Shown piece by piece: positions 43,256-56,190 of a stretch of DNA of 64,000 nt; within the stretch, counting starts at the first letter, position 1; each line of letters opens with the position of its first letter. A program made the translations under genes and the position numbers. The notes below the pieces were generated by a model that was not told the origin of the DNA, did not search any database, and saw only the letters and a program-made list of their open reading frames with translations. Source of the DNA: Cryptomeria japonica (lineage: Eukaryota; Streptophyta; Pinopsida; Cupressales; Cupressaceae); assembly GCF_030272615.1 (NCBI RefSeq), contig NC_081412.1, forward strand, positions 24,739,860 to 24,803,859, given 5' to 3'.

Positions 43256-45010
43256 GATACCCCAACTAGGAATGTTGTGAGCTTAGTACTTACATAGGTT
43301 GAGTAGTAGAACTACTCTATTGGCTGGCTGATATGATCGTTCCTTTCCACCATTGTCAAGTACTTCTACGTGACTACTTTTGTCTTCTTCCTTCCTAGCT
43401 TACCCCTCTATCATAAACTCGTTCATATGGATTTAACAACCCACTAGTTGGTGTCCACTTCATTATGACTATCATCCTCTTTTGCCATTCTTTTGAAGTA
43501 AATTTTTCACCTATATTTGTCTATTCCCAATGAACATCTTTTTCCTCTTGCACATCTTGCATGCTGATGGTCTCATCATATCTTAGGACTTCCAAATGAA
43601 TTCCCATGACCTCCATTACTAAACTTAGAAGAACATCCATGGCCTCCTCTGCTTCTACTTTCATTGCAATACAAATAACAACTCTGCTTCTGCTGAAACG
43701 AAATCTCCTCAGTGTATTTCAATCTTCATAATTTCATCAAAAAAATCACCCGACTCACTGTCGAAGGCTTCTTCTGCTTGGTCAAACACCACTGCTATAC
43801 CTGGACTATCATGTTCTTTCTTCTCATTTTCTGTAACCATGCCATCTTCTTCAAGAGTACTTACAACCTCTTCCTGCTCATCTTCAGCAGCATTTACACT
43901 CTCATTTCTCACTGCTGCAGTATGAGAAAATTCTGACCTTCCTCTATTTCCTATTTCCCGAATGCTTCCTCCAATAACCTCTTTATTTCACATCTTCTCT
44001 TCCAATAGAAAATTCTTTTCACCTTAACCCACTTCTCTGTCATATATGGGACCCTCGTAGGCCACCATTACTACTTCCAAATCTGCTTCTCTCATAATCT
44101 TCTCTTCATTCTTGTCCAAGGAAATACAACTCTTCTCTTCTATCTGCTTCATCCTCTTCATTCTCTTCACACGGGAGAACATCTTCCCCTTTTAAAGTTA
44201 AGACATTCCAAAATTGCTCATAGCCATTTTCTTGTTCACAAGGCTGCTCCCAACCAGCATCTTCTTCATTGTGGTCATCTAAACCTTCCCCTTCCTTAGG
44301 GTCTGATATTAAAACATCTTTTATCTTCCTCCAATCACAGATCTGTTTCTGATGCTAGCTACCTTTCCATGGTAATATCCCTTTCTAGAATGTCTATAGT
44401 AGCTTGTATAGAACCACTTCTCTTCTTTTTTCTTCTTGCCTTACCTTCCACTAGAACTTGTGTTACCCTTACTCTAGCTTTTAACTCAGCCACTTGGGCT
44501 ATTTGTTTTTTATGTATCTCTTGTATACTTTCACACACTTATCCTGCTGTTGCAATCTTCCTATTGAAATCCTATACAAGATATCTTTCTTTCTCTCTTG
44601 ATCATTCTTGACCTTTTCTCACTCCTTGTTCTCTACCCACCTATACAAAATAGAGATCATCTCTTTATATCCTCTATCCATTGTCCTCTTAATGAAGAAT
44701 ACAAGCTGGCCTCTATTTGGACCTTAAATTCTCTAACCAACTTTCTTGATGGAGAAATCTCTGCACATACAATACCTTCTACCCATCTTTCTTGCTGGAA
44801 GATGTCTTCTTTCACGTAACCTCTAATTTCCCTTCACCACCTTTCACTAGTGGAGAAACAACTTTCTTTCTTTATCCTCTACCCACTCACAGTAGTGGAG
44901 AACAATTGGGCATCCTTCATTTCTTGGCTTATTGTTGTAGTCTCTTTTGTTTTTTTCTCCACTTTTACCATTTTTTCTCTTCCTCTCTTCCTATCCAAGA
45001 GTTGAAACTC
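43256..45010 (-). other. Internal region of the outer copia element, no recognised protein
   Basis: 1.75 kb between the LTRs. On the minus strand it is rich in Lys, Glu and Arg codons with stops, including an acidic 67-codon frame at 43709-43912 (ESVNAAEDEQEEVVSTLEED). No gag, protease, integrase or RT motif is visible. It may be a diverged gag-like or coiled-coil protein, or non-coding. Confidence 0.5.
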
Positions 45011-45022
45011 ACTCTGATACCA
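45011..45022 (-). other. Primer-binding site of the outer copia element
   Basis: The plus strand actctgatacca is the complement of TGGTATCAGAGT and lies two bases inside the 5' LTR. Confidence 0.9.
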
Positions 45023-45024
45023 TC

Positions 45025-46035
45025 TGATGCAGTCAAGGACACGGTTCCAATTAAGGACTGCATAATCCTTGCAGCCTAAATAAATTTTCTCAAAATAAAT
45101 AACACTTTATTTGATTATCTAGGTAATTGCAAACACTAGAATATGAACTGATTGCCTCTATTTCCATGAGAGGTCATGAAGGATAGAATAAGAAAACATC
45201 ATGGTATACAGATCAGACAACATGCCCTTAAAAATAAAATTAAATTAAAAAAACAAATGCACCAGTATCTATCCGCAACACAAAACTTTGTGCCAATCAC
45301 ACCACATACACGAATATATTTTATGCTTCTTGCTATACAGCAGTCATGCAGCCTCTACAGTCACCTTTACCACTGTCAAATGTCTTAACAACAGCAGCAC
45401 CACTTTTTCATACTTTTTCTATGTTTCTCATGATAATAGTGTTTATGTTACTGCCACACTTCACAGTTTGGGTTTCCCTTCTAGTATTTTTATTTTGTTT
45501 TCAGCTCCCTCCGTTTTCTTCTGCTCTCATGAATCGCAGCACCTTAGCACAATCTCCAGGCAGAAACTTTCCTTCCTAGCAGACTCCACTCGTCATTTTG
45601 TTTAAATGGCTGCTATGCATTCCACTACGTCCCTCTATTTCTTTATACCATGCATAATACTCCAACAAATTGGTTTTACTTCACCTTCTTAAGTGCTGCC
45701 GAGTTGGCTGCATGTCAACAAAGCTTCCCCTTCATCCCAAAAATGATTCAATTCATAAAACATTCTATGTTTCCCTCTATTAACTGAAGATACTCTTATT
45801 ATTAACCGTCGTTGTCTCCCCTCAAAATGCAGGAGAAACTAGAGAACAGTTAAGGGGGAATAAAATGGGGTTCCTAGAATCTCAAACATGATGTGAATGC
45901 CCCCTTGGAATCATGGGAAAACAAGATAACCACCTGAGAAATATTTATAGACAAAGTCCAGAGCATTTATTTGCTCCTTTGATTTGTTTTTTGTTGATGA
46001 GGATTGCTAGTCAAGCAAGGATATTTCCTGCATCA
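45025..46035 (-). repeat. 5' LTR of the outer copia element
   Basis: 1011 bp, tgatgcagtc to cctgcatca. It is uninterrupted and matches the three pieces of the left LTR in order. Followed by taatc. Confidence 0.9.
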
Positions 46036-46899
46036 TAATCTCTATGGAACCATGGTTGGATACACACTTCAGCTATCATCATGATGTATGTAAAGAATAA
46101 AATCTTATAGACTATTTTTTTTATATATCATTTCTATTTGTTCTCTTGGCATGGCAATCGAAGTACTTAAATGTTGAACTACATCTAGGCAGTAAGACAT
46201 GTAGGATAGTTTCACAAAGACTCTTTGAGCTCAACAAGGTGACTCTCACATTGTTTTACTTTTAATCTATCTTAAAACCTAGCAACCAGTTTTGTCTACA
46301 GGCTTTTGAATATTGAATTGATGTGTAAACTTAAGAGCTGCACACAATTTCCAGACTTAACAGAAATCATGTAGGTCAATCAATGAGTTTTTTCCTCACC
46401 ACAGAAAGGATGGCACATTCACTGTTAGCATGGAAAAAGCATGTGTAATTAGTAAATTACAGAGAACAGGCAGCTGGCTTCTATCCATACTTAAAAGTTA
46501 GTTGCATTCATCTAGTTTTTACAGTTCAATATTTTCCTTCTATTTTGTATCTAATAATGGACTTATGTTTGTACATGTTTATTTTTGTGCTTTTCTTGTA
46601 GCCATGAATTTCTGTGGTGGTGCATGGCTAGACTCTCCACCATGTCTCTCATATGTAGGGTGCTCTGGCCCTTGTTTTTTCTTCTCTATTTATCTTCATT
46701 CAATTGCAAATGAGTGTATTACATGGAAATTTAAAGTATGTGTGTTTTGTGCAGAAAATGAGCTATTCCAGCTTTACTGCAGAAAATGAGAATTGTGTCT
46801 TGGATTTAGTTTCTGTGGACTTAAATTTAGCTGTTGATTTAATTTTTATGTTAATTGTTGTTTAAAATGAGGTGATTTGTGGCTTACACGTTAGTGTCC
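46036..46899. other. Intergenic, no gene recognised
   Basis: A 95-codon plus-strand frame (46502-46789) is Cys- and Phe-rich without a known motif and is probably chance. Confidence 0.5.
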
Positions 46900-48260
46900 A
46901 ATCTTGCTGGACATTATCTAAAGCAGCTTATTGGTAGCTCAAGTAATTTAGATTGTTTAAATTTAAATGTTAGCCCTCCAACTTGGTAGCTCAAGTAGTT
47001 TAGGTTGTTTAGAACTAGGCCTAACCCTGGGTAACCGAATAATATCCTAAATTTCATACACAAATATTATGATAAACAGACTGACAATATAAAAATATTT
47101 ATTCATATTAAGAAGTTTGGATTGTTTAATATCAGGCTAAACTCAAATAACTGGGTGGTGAGTAGTTTGATTGTGTATTCAGGTTTAACTTCAGGTAACT
47201 TATTTATATCCAAAATTTTATTTCCAACTATGGTGGACTGATTATATAAAACAGCTTATTAGTGGGAAGTTGTTTGGATCCATTAAAATTGGGCATAAGC
47301 CTGTGTAACTTGGTAGTAAGCTGTTTAAAATGTTCAAAAACAAATCTAACCACCCCAAGTAACTTTTTACTACCCAAAGCTGCTTTTTAAAATTACATTA
47401 CAGATATTATGGACTGATAATCGAAAGTTTATTGTCAGTGACAGTTGGGTTGTTTACAATCAGGCATAAAACCATGTAACTTAGTAGTTTTGGTTTGTCT
47501 AACATCAGGCCTAATGCAGTGTAACGTGGTAGGACGAAGTTTGGGTAGTTTCACCAGCAGTGGACAGTTTCGGACCATACAATTCCAATCAGAATTACTT
47601 TATTTCATTAAGTAATGCACTACCCTCTGTGCAACTTGTCCGTGAGTAGTTTGATTGTTCAAAATCCTCTATATCCTTATGTAGCATGGTATTGAGTATC
47701 TTGGGTTTTACGAAATGGGGCAGACTATCAAATGGGTTACCCAAGATAACTGGCCTGTTTCACTTGGTGATGATCTAGATCAATGCCTTTCCCTGGTTTA
47801 GAAGTATTTCAGTTCATTAAAAATCAGGTACCTGGTTTGACTTGGTAGTGAGAAAGTCAAGCTATCCAAAAACAGATATACCTACATTTGACATGATAGT
47901 GAGATGGTTAAGTCACAATATCAGAAAGTTTGGCAATGCGGAGATTGGGTCATCCAATTTCAGGCACAATCCAGTGTCATTGGGCAATACTGAGTTTCCT
48001 TTACTCTCCCATAATGAGCAGCTACCCACACCACAATAACAATCAGCCACTTCTAATGCACGAAAGTTTCACTTGGATTGCCCAAAATCAGGCATAACTA
48101 AGTGTAAATTTGCAATGAGAAGTTTGTGTTTTCCAGAATTGAGCATTACCTGGTCCACAGTGTGCCAGTGATTAGATTTTCTCATCCAAGATCAGGGACA
48201 ACCCAGTCTGGTTCGGCATTGCTGACACACTTGGACCAGGTTTGGACAACACAATACCAA
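46900..48260. repeat. Highly degenerate minisatellite, roughly 50-90 bp spaced units
   Basis: Loose copies of a unit resembling agtttggattgtttaaaatcaggc followed by ataacccagtgtaacttggtagtgag recur, for example near 46940, 47000, 47111, 47162, 47270, 47446, 47490, 47645, 47810, 47935, 48070, 48125 and 48180. Copies differ strongly and spacing varies. The shared parts are the atcaggc block and the gtaacttggtag block. Confidence 0.65.
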
Positions 48261-50284
48261 CAAGCCATGTGGTTTGGCTAATTCACATAAGAGTACCAGT
48301 GTACTTAAGCTATTGCAATCCATTTTTGCAGCCTTTGGACTAGAGCTGCAGCGCAATCCTTGTTGAAATTGCTTTTTAATGCTATCAATTGAAGATATTA
48401 GATAAATTCGAATATTTCTGATTATGAGTATTGTCAGTTTATGTAGTCATCACCTGATGAATACACCATTTCCATTGTTTTACAACTAATGCAGCCTTTG
48501 GGTGTCCCAATAACACCAGTGCCTTCCTGATCATGCTCTTATCAAACTCTTCTCAATCTTCACAGTTTCCATATTACAAGAATGAGTTGAAATGTGTCCA
48601 AGTAAGATTTGTATTTATCAAACAAATTTCTACCTGTTCTCTTTTTGTTGTTCCATCTCACATTCAAGTAAATTAGGAGGAAAGTAACCTAGAAAGTAGA
48701 AACTCTTTGAAAGGAGACTTATTTTTATAAAAACTATTGACTACTGTAGTGCATTAGTGTTGAATATTTATTTAATTTTTATGATTTATCCAGTTCTTTG
48801 GCTACTTCCACTTATAACCCATTAGTTGATTTACTGATTTTTAAAAAATAGAAAGCTGCTGATCACCTTAATTTCTAATCCCTATCACAACATGGTCCAA
48901 AATATATTCAAGAACCTTGCATCCCTGTTTGAAATAATGGAACCAAAGGCTTCAGACTTTCGGTATTATATCATCATTCTCTGCCATTCTATACAAAATA
49001 TTGATGGTTTCCTTCAAAGTACGGAAGAAGTCTAACATCCCTATAAAAAAGGAAACTACAATTGCATCACAGATCATTCCTCTAATATAGCAAGGAACAA
49101 AACTAACATCACAACAAACAAATTTTGGAAAAGCAATCTGAACTTCTAGCTAAAATTCAAGTTGTGGCAGCCCTAGAAAAGCGTAATCCCACTGGCATTT
49201 GATAATTTTGACAATAAGGAGGTGACTTACAACTTTGTCAGTTATTTGTAAAGCTTTTATATAGTTCATCTTCTTCTAAAGTTAAAAATTTAAAATTGTT
49301 TGCTGATCACTGTTGCGATACTGTAAATTCTTCACGGAAATGAAAATTGCCGTGAATTTTAGTGTTCAGATAATCTTTGTGTCAGTATGTGTTACTTATT
49401 CCAGTTAATTTTGTTGTATGAAAGTGGTTGATTGTACTTTATCTTCCTTACATTTAATACTCTTTCTTGAATTTTTCTGTCCAGAAACAAAAATGTAGAT
49501 GCTTTGTCTCTGAGATGAATAATTTATAAGAATAAGAAATTTGGTTGCATTGGTAAAGAGATTGAGGTTGTTGACAATACTTTTAATGTTGATATTTCAA
49601 GTGGTAATTGTGTTAATGCATTTGAGTCAATAGCCCAATTGGCAAGTAGCAATGACTCTACAGAAAAACTGTTTTTAAATTTAGTTCAAAATCATTACTG
49701 GTATGTTTTTTTTCAACCTTTGTCCAATAATTATAGTATTTTGATATTAACCTTTTTATCACACTGCAAATCGGCTTTCTTAGTTGTCATGTAGATTGCA
49801 CCTCCATTGTTTATGTTCTTTATTACTATTTACTATTTACTTGTTTAGACAAATATTTGTGTGCTCTGCCCCAAAATAATTTCTACAATCCTTTTGTCAT
49901 GACTTGATTTAAGATTTACTGTAGTAGGTCATTACTGAAGGCATTCCTTATTTGTGATCGAATGTTGTCTACAAATCGATTTTATTGTATGTGCACAAAA
50001 CAAAACTCCAAAACAAATATGAACAAGAAATTTTTGATTGTTTGTACTTGAAGAGTGGTCAAGATGACGAGAGGAAAGCTCTATGTGTTAATAAAGCCTC
50101 AGTACAAGATCTCTTTCTCCTGCCTTTTACAATGCAGCTGGACTTTTATAATTGGTAAATGAAAAGTAATTGTGTTTACTCTTTAGTGATAGCCGTCAAG
50201 GATTACAGAAAGCAATATCTTTGTTGAATTTTCTCAATTTTCCAGAATGTATTGAAAGTAGATTTAAAAGGGTCCCCAAGTGAG
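48261..50284. other. Intergenic, no gene recognised
   Basis: Short frames only. Near 49485 the plus strand reads KNKNVDALSLR, like the end of a gypsy RNase H, but nothing else supports an element there. Confidence 0.45.
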
Positions 50285-50504
50285 TGTAATGGAGAGAAAC
50301 AAAATGAGATTGCTCTCAAATTGAAAATCCAGTAATTCACATTACACACAAATTAAATACATAGAATTGGCTTTATAAATCTATTATTCTTAGTACAAAA
50401 CCAGTCACATGAATATTATTCCCAAAACCAACTTTTTTTACAAATTAACAATAGCATGTTAATCTTTTAATCAAAAAATGTCGAGCACTAATTTCTAACA
50501 CCCC

Positions 50505-51373
50505 CCTTAGTGCTGATATAAAGTAACACCAAAAAGTAGTACAAATATTCTTCGTCACTTTGATGCTTAATTTCTCCATCACTTGCAATGTTTTCCTTTT
50601 CTTCTATTATCATAGCGTTGTCTTGTAACTTTCCATAGAGGAGATGCCGTGCTTTTTGTTTGCAATTCAGTAACATGTCCTATCTTTTTACAATAAAAAC
50701 ATGTGCAACTTGCATGCTTGAACTTGGTCACATGCTTTTAAGTTTTTGTAAGAGGTTGTGGTCTTGTTTCGTGCAACTAATACAACTTCTTCTGAAACAT
50801 GTTTGTTTCTTTCATCAAGCAATGTGGATATCATACTTGCTAGACGTGGATTGATTTTGCTTAAAGTGAATACCTTGTGAGACATACTGTTTGAAAGTAT
50901 GGCTTTTGCATCATGTTTCTCTATTTCTTTATTTATACCAGCCAATTGATTTATCAATGAGCGAAACTTGCTGATATGAGACAGTATATCTTTACCTTGT
51001 TCCATTTTCAATCCATACAACTTTTGTTTTATAGTTATTTCTGCACAATCAGCTTTTGATCCAAACAAAGTAATTAATGATTCCCATATTTCTTTATAAG
51101 ATTTTTGAAAATCTACATGATGTAAGTAGGGTTTAGATAAACCGAGACCAATGAAAGCCTGGCTGTCTTATCTTTTACCTTCCATTTTTGAAGTTCATCT
51201 GCATCTGTTGGCTTTGTCACAGTACCATCAACAATGTCCCAGAGATCTTTTTCAATTAATATCAATTGTATCTGAATTTGCCAGCTATTAAAATCATTTC
51301 CGTCAAACTTTTCATAAAGACTTAGTTTATGCATTTTGTATTCAATGTATGTTGGCTCCAACCAAAAATACAC
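50505..51373 (-). pseudogene. Copia gag remnant (UBN2 type)
   Basis: 51113-51373 gives MHKLSLYEKFDGNDFNSWQIQIQ, then LWDIVDGTVTKPTD and KWKVKDKTARLSL. 50688-51068 gives KQKLYGLKMEQGKDILSHISKFRSLINQLAG and a long helical part. A zinc knuckle follows as CFYCKKIGHVTEL with the last Cys only in a shifted frame (50488-50676). These are standard copia gag parts. At least two frame breaks. Confidence 0.85.
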
Positions 51374-52036
51374 TTAAAAAAATAACTTCATATCTCCTTT
51401 TTAATCTTGTAAATATTAACAGAAACGGTAAAAATATTTCATACCAATAATGTAAATTCTGATATATTTTAACTGTTGGAAAAAATATTGGAATAACTTG
51501 TTTGCTGTTCCAATCCTTACACCATCCAAAATTGTAAATTCAGTTAAAATCAGTGTGAGAAACACTCAGCCAATACTGAGAGGGGGGCAGGGGGGTCAGT
51601 ATTGGAAATTTTGCCAACCTAAAAAACTCATGAAAACACTTAGCATTGATGCATAGCAATGATGGCAAACATAAAAATGAGAACACACAGATTTCTCGTG
51701 GAAAACCCTTTCGGGTAAAAAACCACGGCACAAATTGTAAATGATGTTCAATCTACATTCAATTTGCAAGTTATATTCTAGTTGATATTATCTTGTTCTA
51801 TGTATTACTGATTTAAAATATAAATCTGACTATCTTCTTTTGTATGGCAGGTGAGAGGAGCATTTATTAAGTTCGATCCCCTTTCTCACAAATGCCATTT
51901 GATATATATAGCAAGCTGGTACGATCAAGCAATGCCTTGACCGGTCATGTCTTTTAGACATGGCCAATCAAGACATTACTTGATCGTGCCCCTTCTCTAA
52001 TCATAATAATAATACATGGTGTTTATTTACCAACCG
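51374..52036. other. Interior of the gag-only copia remnant, first part
   Basis: No protein recognised. A block near 51680-51725 (tttctcgtggaaaaccctttcgggtaaaaaaccac) contains a short inverted repeat (gtggaaaaccc / gggtaaaaaaccac) able to form a small hairpin. Confidence 0.4.
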
Positions 52037-52345
52037 ATACCAATCGGTGTATGCTTACATTAACACCCGATAACAACCGGTGTATGCTTATCGGTGTATG
52101 CTTGTCTTAACACCCGATAACAATCGGTGTATGTTTATTCTGAAAAACGATATTAATCAGTGTATCACCTGATATCAATCGGTGCAAACATATGTTAACA
52201 TCGATACTAATCGATGTTTGGTTGATCCGATAATTGTTGGTTTATCATTAAATAAGTTAACCGATATAAATTGGATTGCAATGGTTAACCCGATTTAATA
52301 ATCGGTGAACACAAATAATGTAACCGATATTAAATCGGGATTCTA
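52037..52345. repeat. Minisatellite of imperfect palindromes ccgata(n)atcgg
   Basis: About ten copies of a palindromic core (for example accgataccaatcggt, cccgataacaatcggtg, accgatattaaatcggg) follow one another, the first several joined by tgtatgctta-type linkers at about 30-bp spacing. Each core can form a small hairpin. Confidence 0.8.
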
Positions 52346-54832
52346 TGATATAGAATGATAATCGACAGTTAAGCATTTTGATCGAACTAATTAGATTGAG
52401 CATATACAAATGAAGAATGGTTTATCAAATGAAGGCTTGAAATTATTCAATCATAATTATCGATAGGATAAATGATTGAATGAGAGACTTCATTTATCTC
52501 TCATTCAATCTTTTATCTTACCGAAGCTATCATGCATTAACACAAATGAGCTCTTATAAATTCCAAACAAATGGGCACCAACCCAGACTACAATAGTGAG
52601 CTTCAGCTCACAAAGGGCACCAACCCTTTCAATGATTCAACCTGTCAAGACCAAATCACCAACTTCAGTCTCACCAAAACACTGATAATTGAAATTGATG
52701 AAGTTTGCTCAAAAGAGCTGGTACCTCTACATGCACAGTCCGATCACTTCAAGTCAGCCACTATCAATCCCATTTAGCAGTAAATCAAAGATTCAGTCAC
52801 AAAATCAGAACTGAACTTCTTCCCACATGTATCACGTCCAGCAATTTTTTTTTTTAATGCCCCTGTAATCTGTATATTTAAAAGAAAAAAAAATTAACAC
52901 CACCATATTATTTTCTGCATATGAATCGCCTATCTTCATTCATACCACGCACACAGTGAAGAATATTACAGTTCATTTTTAACGTCCCTGCAGCCTTGTT
53001 CACCCAGAATAGTAACCATGGACTTGGTCAACAACACTACCTTTTTACAGCGAATCAAATTTCAATAACATCCAAAAAAAAAAAACTCGACCCCATCCAC
53101 ACATAGCGACTCCCAGCAAGCAACGATGATATTATTAATCTGCCGCCTGACAAATAAGATTAACACGATGCCAAAAAAACAAAGGGAAGTCGATACCAAC
53201 TGAAATTCTCTATACTCTCCACGCACAGCAGAAGGGATAATAGTCGATTTCATTAAGGAATCGAAGAGAATTTTTAAAACGTTTCCCATGCATAATAAAA
53301 GAAAAAACTGCGGTTTTATTCCTGGCGGCACCAGAAGGATATGATTCCACACAAAATTAATTTCACCCCACTCGGAAACATAATAACCAGCAGGTCCGAC
53401 TCACCACTAACGAGCCTATGTTTTCTAAACATTAAAAGCCCACACAAAAATGTTTCGAATCATTTATTTCCCATCATCGTGCTCTATCTAAGGGAATCGA
53501 ACCAAAAAGAGACGGCTACAGAAAATGTTCTGTTGGCACGGTATAAGGAATCAAATTAATTGAAGTTGCATATAATAGATATCACGACTTCAACAGTTAC
53601 ACGCACACCACTCCAAACCGTAAATTCTGACACAGATAATTGGAAAGTCCGATAAGATTTAAAAAAAAAACGGAGGAGCAAAGATATATACTTGGTTCGA
53701 ATTCATTAAAATCCACTATTATGCTCTGCCAACACGTATACCCAATTTCCACGAAGGCACCAAAAGAATCACATAGAACGGGCCCCGCACATCCACCATA
53801 TCAAAAAGATTAGTAAGTCTTCAACAAATAATGACCTGGCATTTAGGCTGACTAAGCTGCTTGAAAGATGACAAGTAGGCAGACACATAGCTGAAGCATA
53901 CACACAGGCAGAACAAGTAGTCATACAGGCACCTCAAGCTAGTAGGCAACTAGCTCAACCAAACAACCACCTCAAGCAACCAGATAGGCACCTCAAACAG
54001 CTCAAGCTGGCAGGCAGGCAGCTCAATTAAACTTGGAATAAAACTTGACATCAATGTCCAACACAGTGAAAAACATAGTGATGGGTGTAGCAATTATCTG
54101 GAAGTTGCATTGCTAATAACTTGTGCAATATTCAAATGCCTCTAAAAACCTTCATTGCCTCGTTAAATCACTGCAAAAACTGCTTTAAAAACTTTCAAAC
54201 ACCCTTTCTGCTGCTGGAAAAATGCCTTTTCTGATCATGTCATTTTAATCTTTAAAAAAAATACCATATTGGCTGGGTGCAACTGGCAGTATTTGGAAGA
54301 TTCCTCTCTAAAAACTAAGAGAAAAATAAACTTCAAAAGAGTTCAAAACACTTCTATCAAATTTTTAAAACGCCTCCACAAATTTTCAAAATGCTGCACA
54401 CAATATTCAAATCAAATTAATCTTCATTCAAATGTCTGGTCTGTTATTTCAAACGGCAGACACTTCTAACGATTCCTGTGCCCAAAAAAATGGATTGTCA
54501 CTCAATCTCAACGTCCGGTTCAAAAACACACCTGTAGCAGATGGGGTTTTGTATATAATTTACAACAATGAATAAAATTAAGTGTCAAACAATGACATGA
54601 ATGAACACAATGGAGAGTAAAAGGAGAAATGTAGATGGTTGATGGAGTCAAATGGGTTTTGCACATTGTCTACATTGCTCACCTGTTGACGGATGCAAGA
54701 ATGGTGGAAAGCAATAGCAGTTGCATGTGGTCTTCACTGCAGTACGATTGCAAACACCATTTTGAGGAAAAAAAAAATGAATGGAGGGTGATCAGAGAGA
54801 CGTCCAAGAAGAAACCTGCTCTGATACCATAT
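52346..54832. other. Interior of the gag-only copia remnant, second part
   Basis: No protein recognised. 53870-54025 is a low-complexity stretch with repeated aggcagctcaagc-type units. Short frames elsewhere look like chance. Whether all of this belongs to the element or includes further insertions cannot be settled. Confidence 0.4.
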
Positions 54833-55077
54833 TGAAAATGGAGAGAAAAAAAATGAGATTGCTCAAATTGAAAATCCAGGCATTCACATTACATGCAAAT
54901 CATTTACATAAAACTGGCTTTAAAAAGCCATTATTTCCATAGGAAACCATAATATAACTCCCAAAACCAAATTTATTTGATAACTCCAAACACCAATTTT
55001 TCATTTAAATTAACAACAGCATGTTAATTTATTTATTTAACTATTTATTCAAAAATGTCAAGCACTAAATTCTAACA

Positions 55078-56190
55078 ATTTTAATGAACATACTTTGGAA
55101 AACCCTAATGAGATAAGATGCCATATAACTAATGTCTGGTGAAATTTGAAACAACATAACCAGAAACATTATATTCTTAACTTAAATTAGATTCCATGGA
55201 ACTAGCCACAGGAAATATAGATTTATTTTTATTTCGAAGTATCCTTTTCAAAATTTAGTCATTCGACTATATAATGCATACCGTTGATTTCACAGGATTT
55301 TGCTTTTAGAATATAAGGTAAGATAAATTACAAAAAGATAAATTTATTATAAGGAGATTATAATTCAACCAAGAATTCCTAAAAATTTAGAAGCAATTCT
55401 TTGTTCATCTTGCAGTAAGGAGAGTCAATTATAATACAGCACTAACACATGGAAGAAAGAAGCATGTACAGAAGACATGAGAATCAGCAAGATAGACGTG
55501 AAAAATCAAAATTTTTGGCATTTGGTGGTGATAAGGTAGCTCCCATGTAGAAATTTCTCCCCAACCAAATATTACAGCTACCTCATTCGTACTGGAGCGA
55601 GATGCTAACAGGATAGAAGTGGAAGTAGCCTCAACAATTCAAGTTTCCTGGCATTTGGTGAGGCAATAAGTCAACCAGGACTTTCCTATGAAGCTACTTG
55701 TCATGTTAATCTGTTCTAAAAATTATCTGATGTAGATCTGATACAAAATAATTCATCCACTGAAAAGAAAGTGACCTGGCTACTTGCTGACTTCATCGGA
55801 TGATCCTCTTGCCAGGATCTGTTTTCCTTTCTAGAAACTGTTTTGCTTTGACAATCAACAATATTGCAAGCGGGCAACTTATTATTGTAAAAATATCAAT
55901 TTTTCTCAACTACTAAGCAATATGCTTATGAATACAGCATTTTTTTTTCAGGTAAAAGTAATTCTCTATTACAAAAGTCAGACAACGTAATATTTGAATC
56001 ATTGCAGCATTTTTATAAACATATGGCCTTAGATCAAACCCAATATAAGTCATTTAATCTAAATAGAGGCTACAATCACATTCCAATCTTGCCCCATTTC
56101 CTTCATAGTAGACAAGAACCTCGCCCTTGAACTTTGAACTTTCGAACTTTCATTTCTACTGAAGGGAAATGTATCCAACTTCAGAAGTCA
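55078..56190. other. Downstream flank of the NPF gene
   Basis: No gene recognised. The gene's 3' UTR and poly(A) site should lie just below 56191 on the minus strand, but no single signal stands out. Confidence 0.5.

Larger units (their letters stand above)
37816..46035 (-). mobile_element. Copia-type non-autonomous LTR element with two younger insertions in its left LTR, 8.2 kb
   Basis: The right LTR is 45025-46035. The left LTR spans 37816-43255 but is interrupted by elements at 38168-40141 and 40624-43138. Target-site duplication taatc occurs at 37811-37815 and 46036-46040. The complement of TGGTATCAGAGT (45011-45022) is next to the right LTR, so the element is minus-strand with an initiator-Met primer site. 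Without the insertions each LTR is about 1 kb and the whole element about 3.7 kb. The internal part (43256-45024) lacks protease, integrase and RT. Confidence 0.88.
50285..55077 (-). mobile_element. Copia LTR element remnant with gag only, about 4.8 kb
   Basis: Short LTRs at 50285-50500 and 54833-55077 share ttgaaaatccag, ggctttata and aaaatgtc(g/a)agcacta blocks and end in tctaaca. The complement of TGGTATCAGAGCAGG (54815-54829) lies next to the right LTR, so it is minus-strand. A purine tract (aaggggggt on minus) abuts the left LTR. No matching target-site duplication was found (gtgag against atttt), so an end is misplaced or altered. Gag is at 50505-51373; the rest of the interior has no pol. 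Confidence 0.75.

Noticed and set aside
45288-45605. Plus-strand frames of 77 and 105 codons
   Set aside because: They lie inside the outer copia LTR and are antisense to it.
49480-49680. Possible gypsy RNase H end (KNKNVDALSLR)
   Set aside because: One short motif without RT, integrase or LTR nearby; too little to call.
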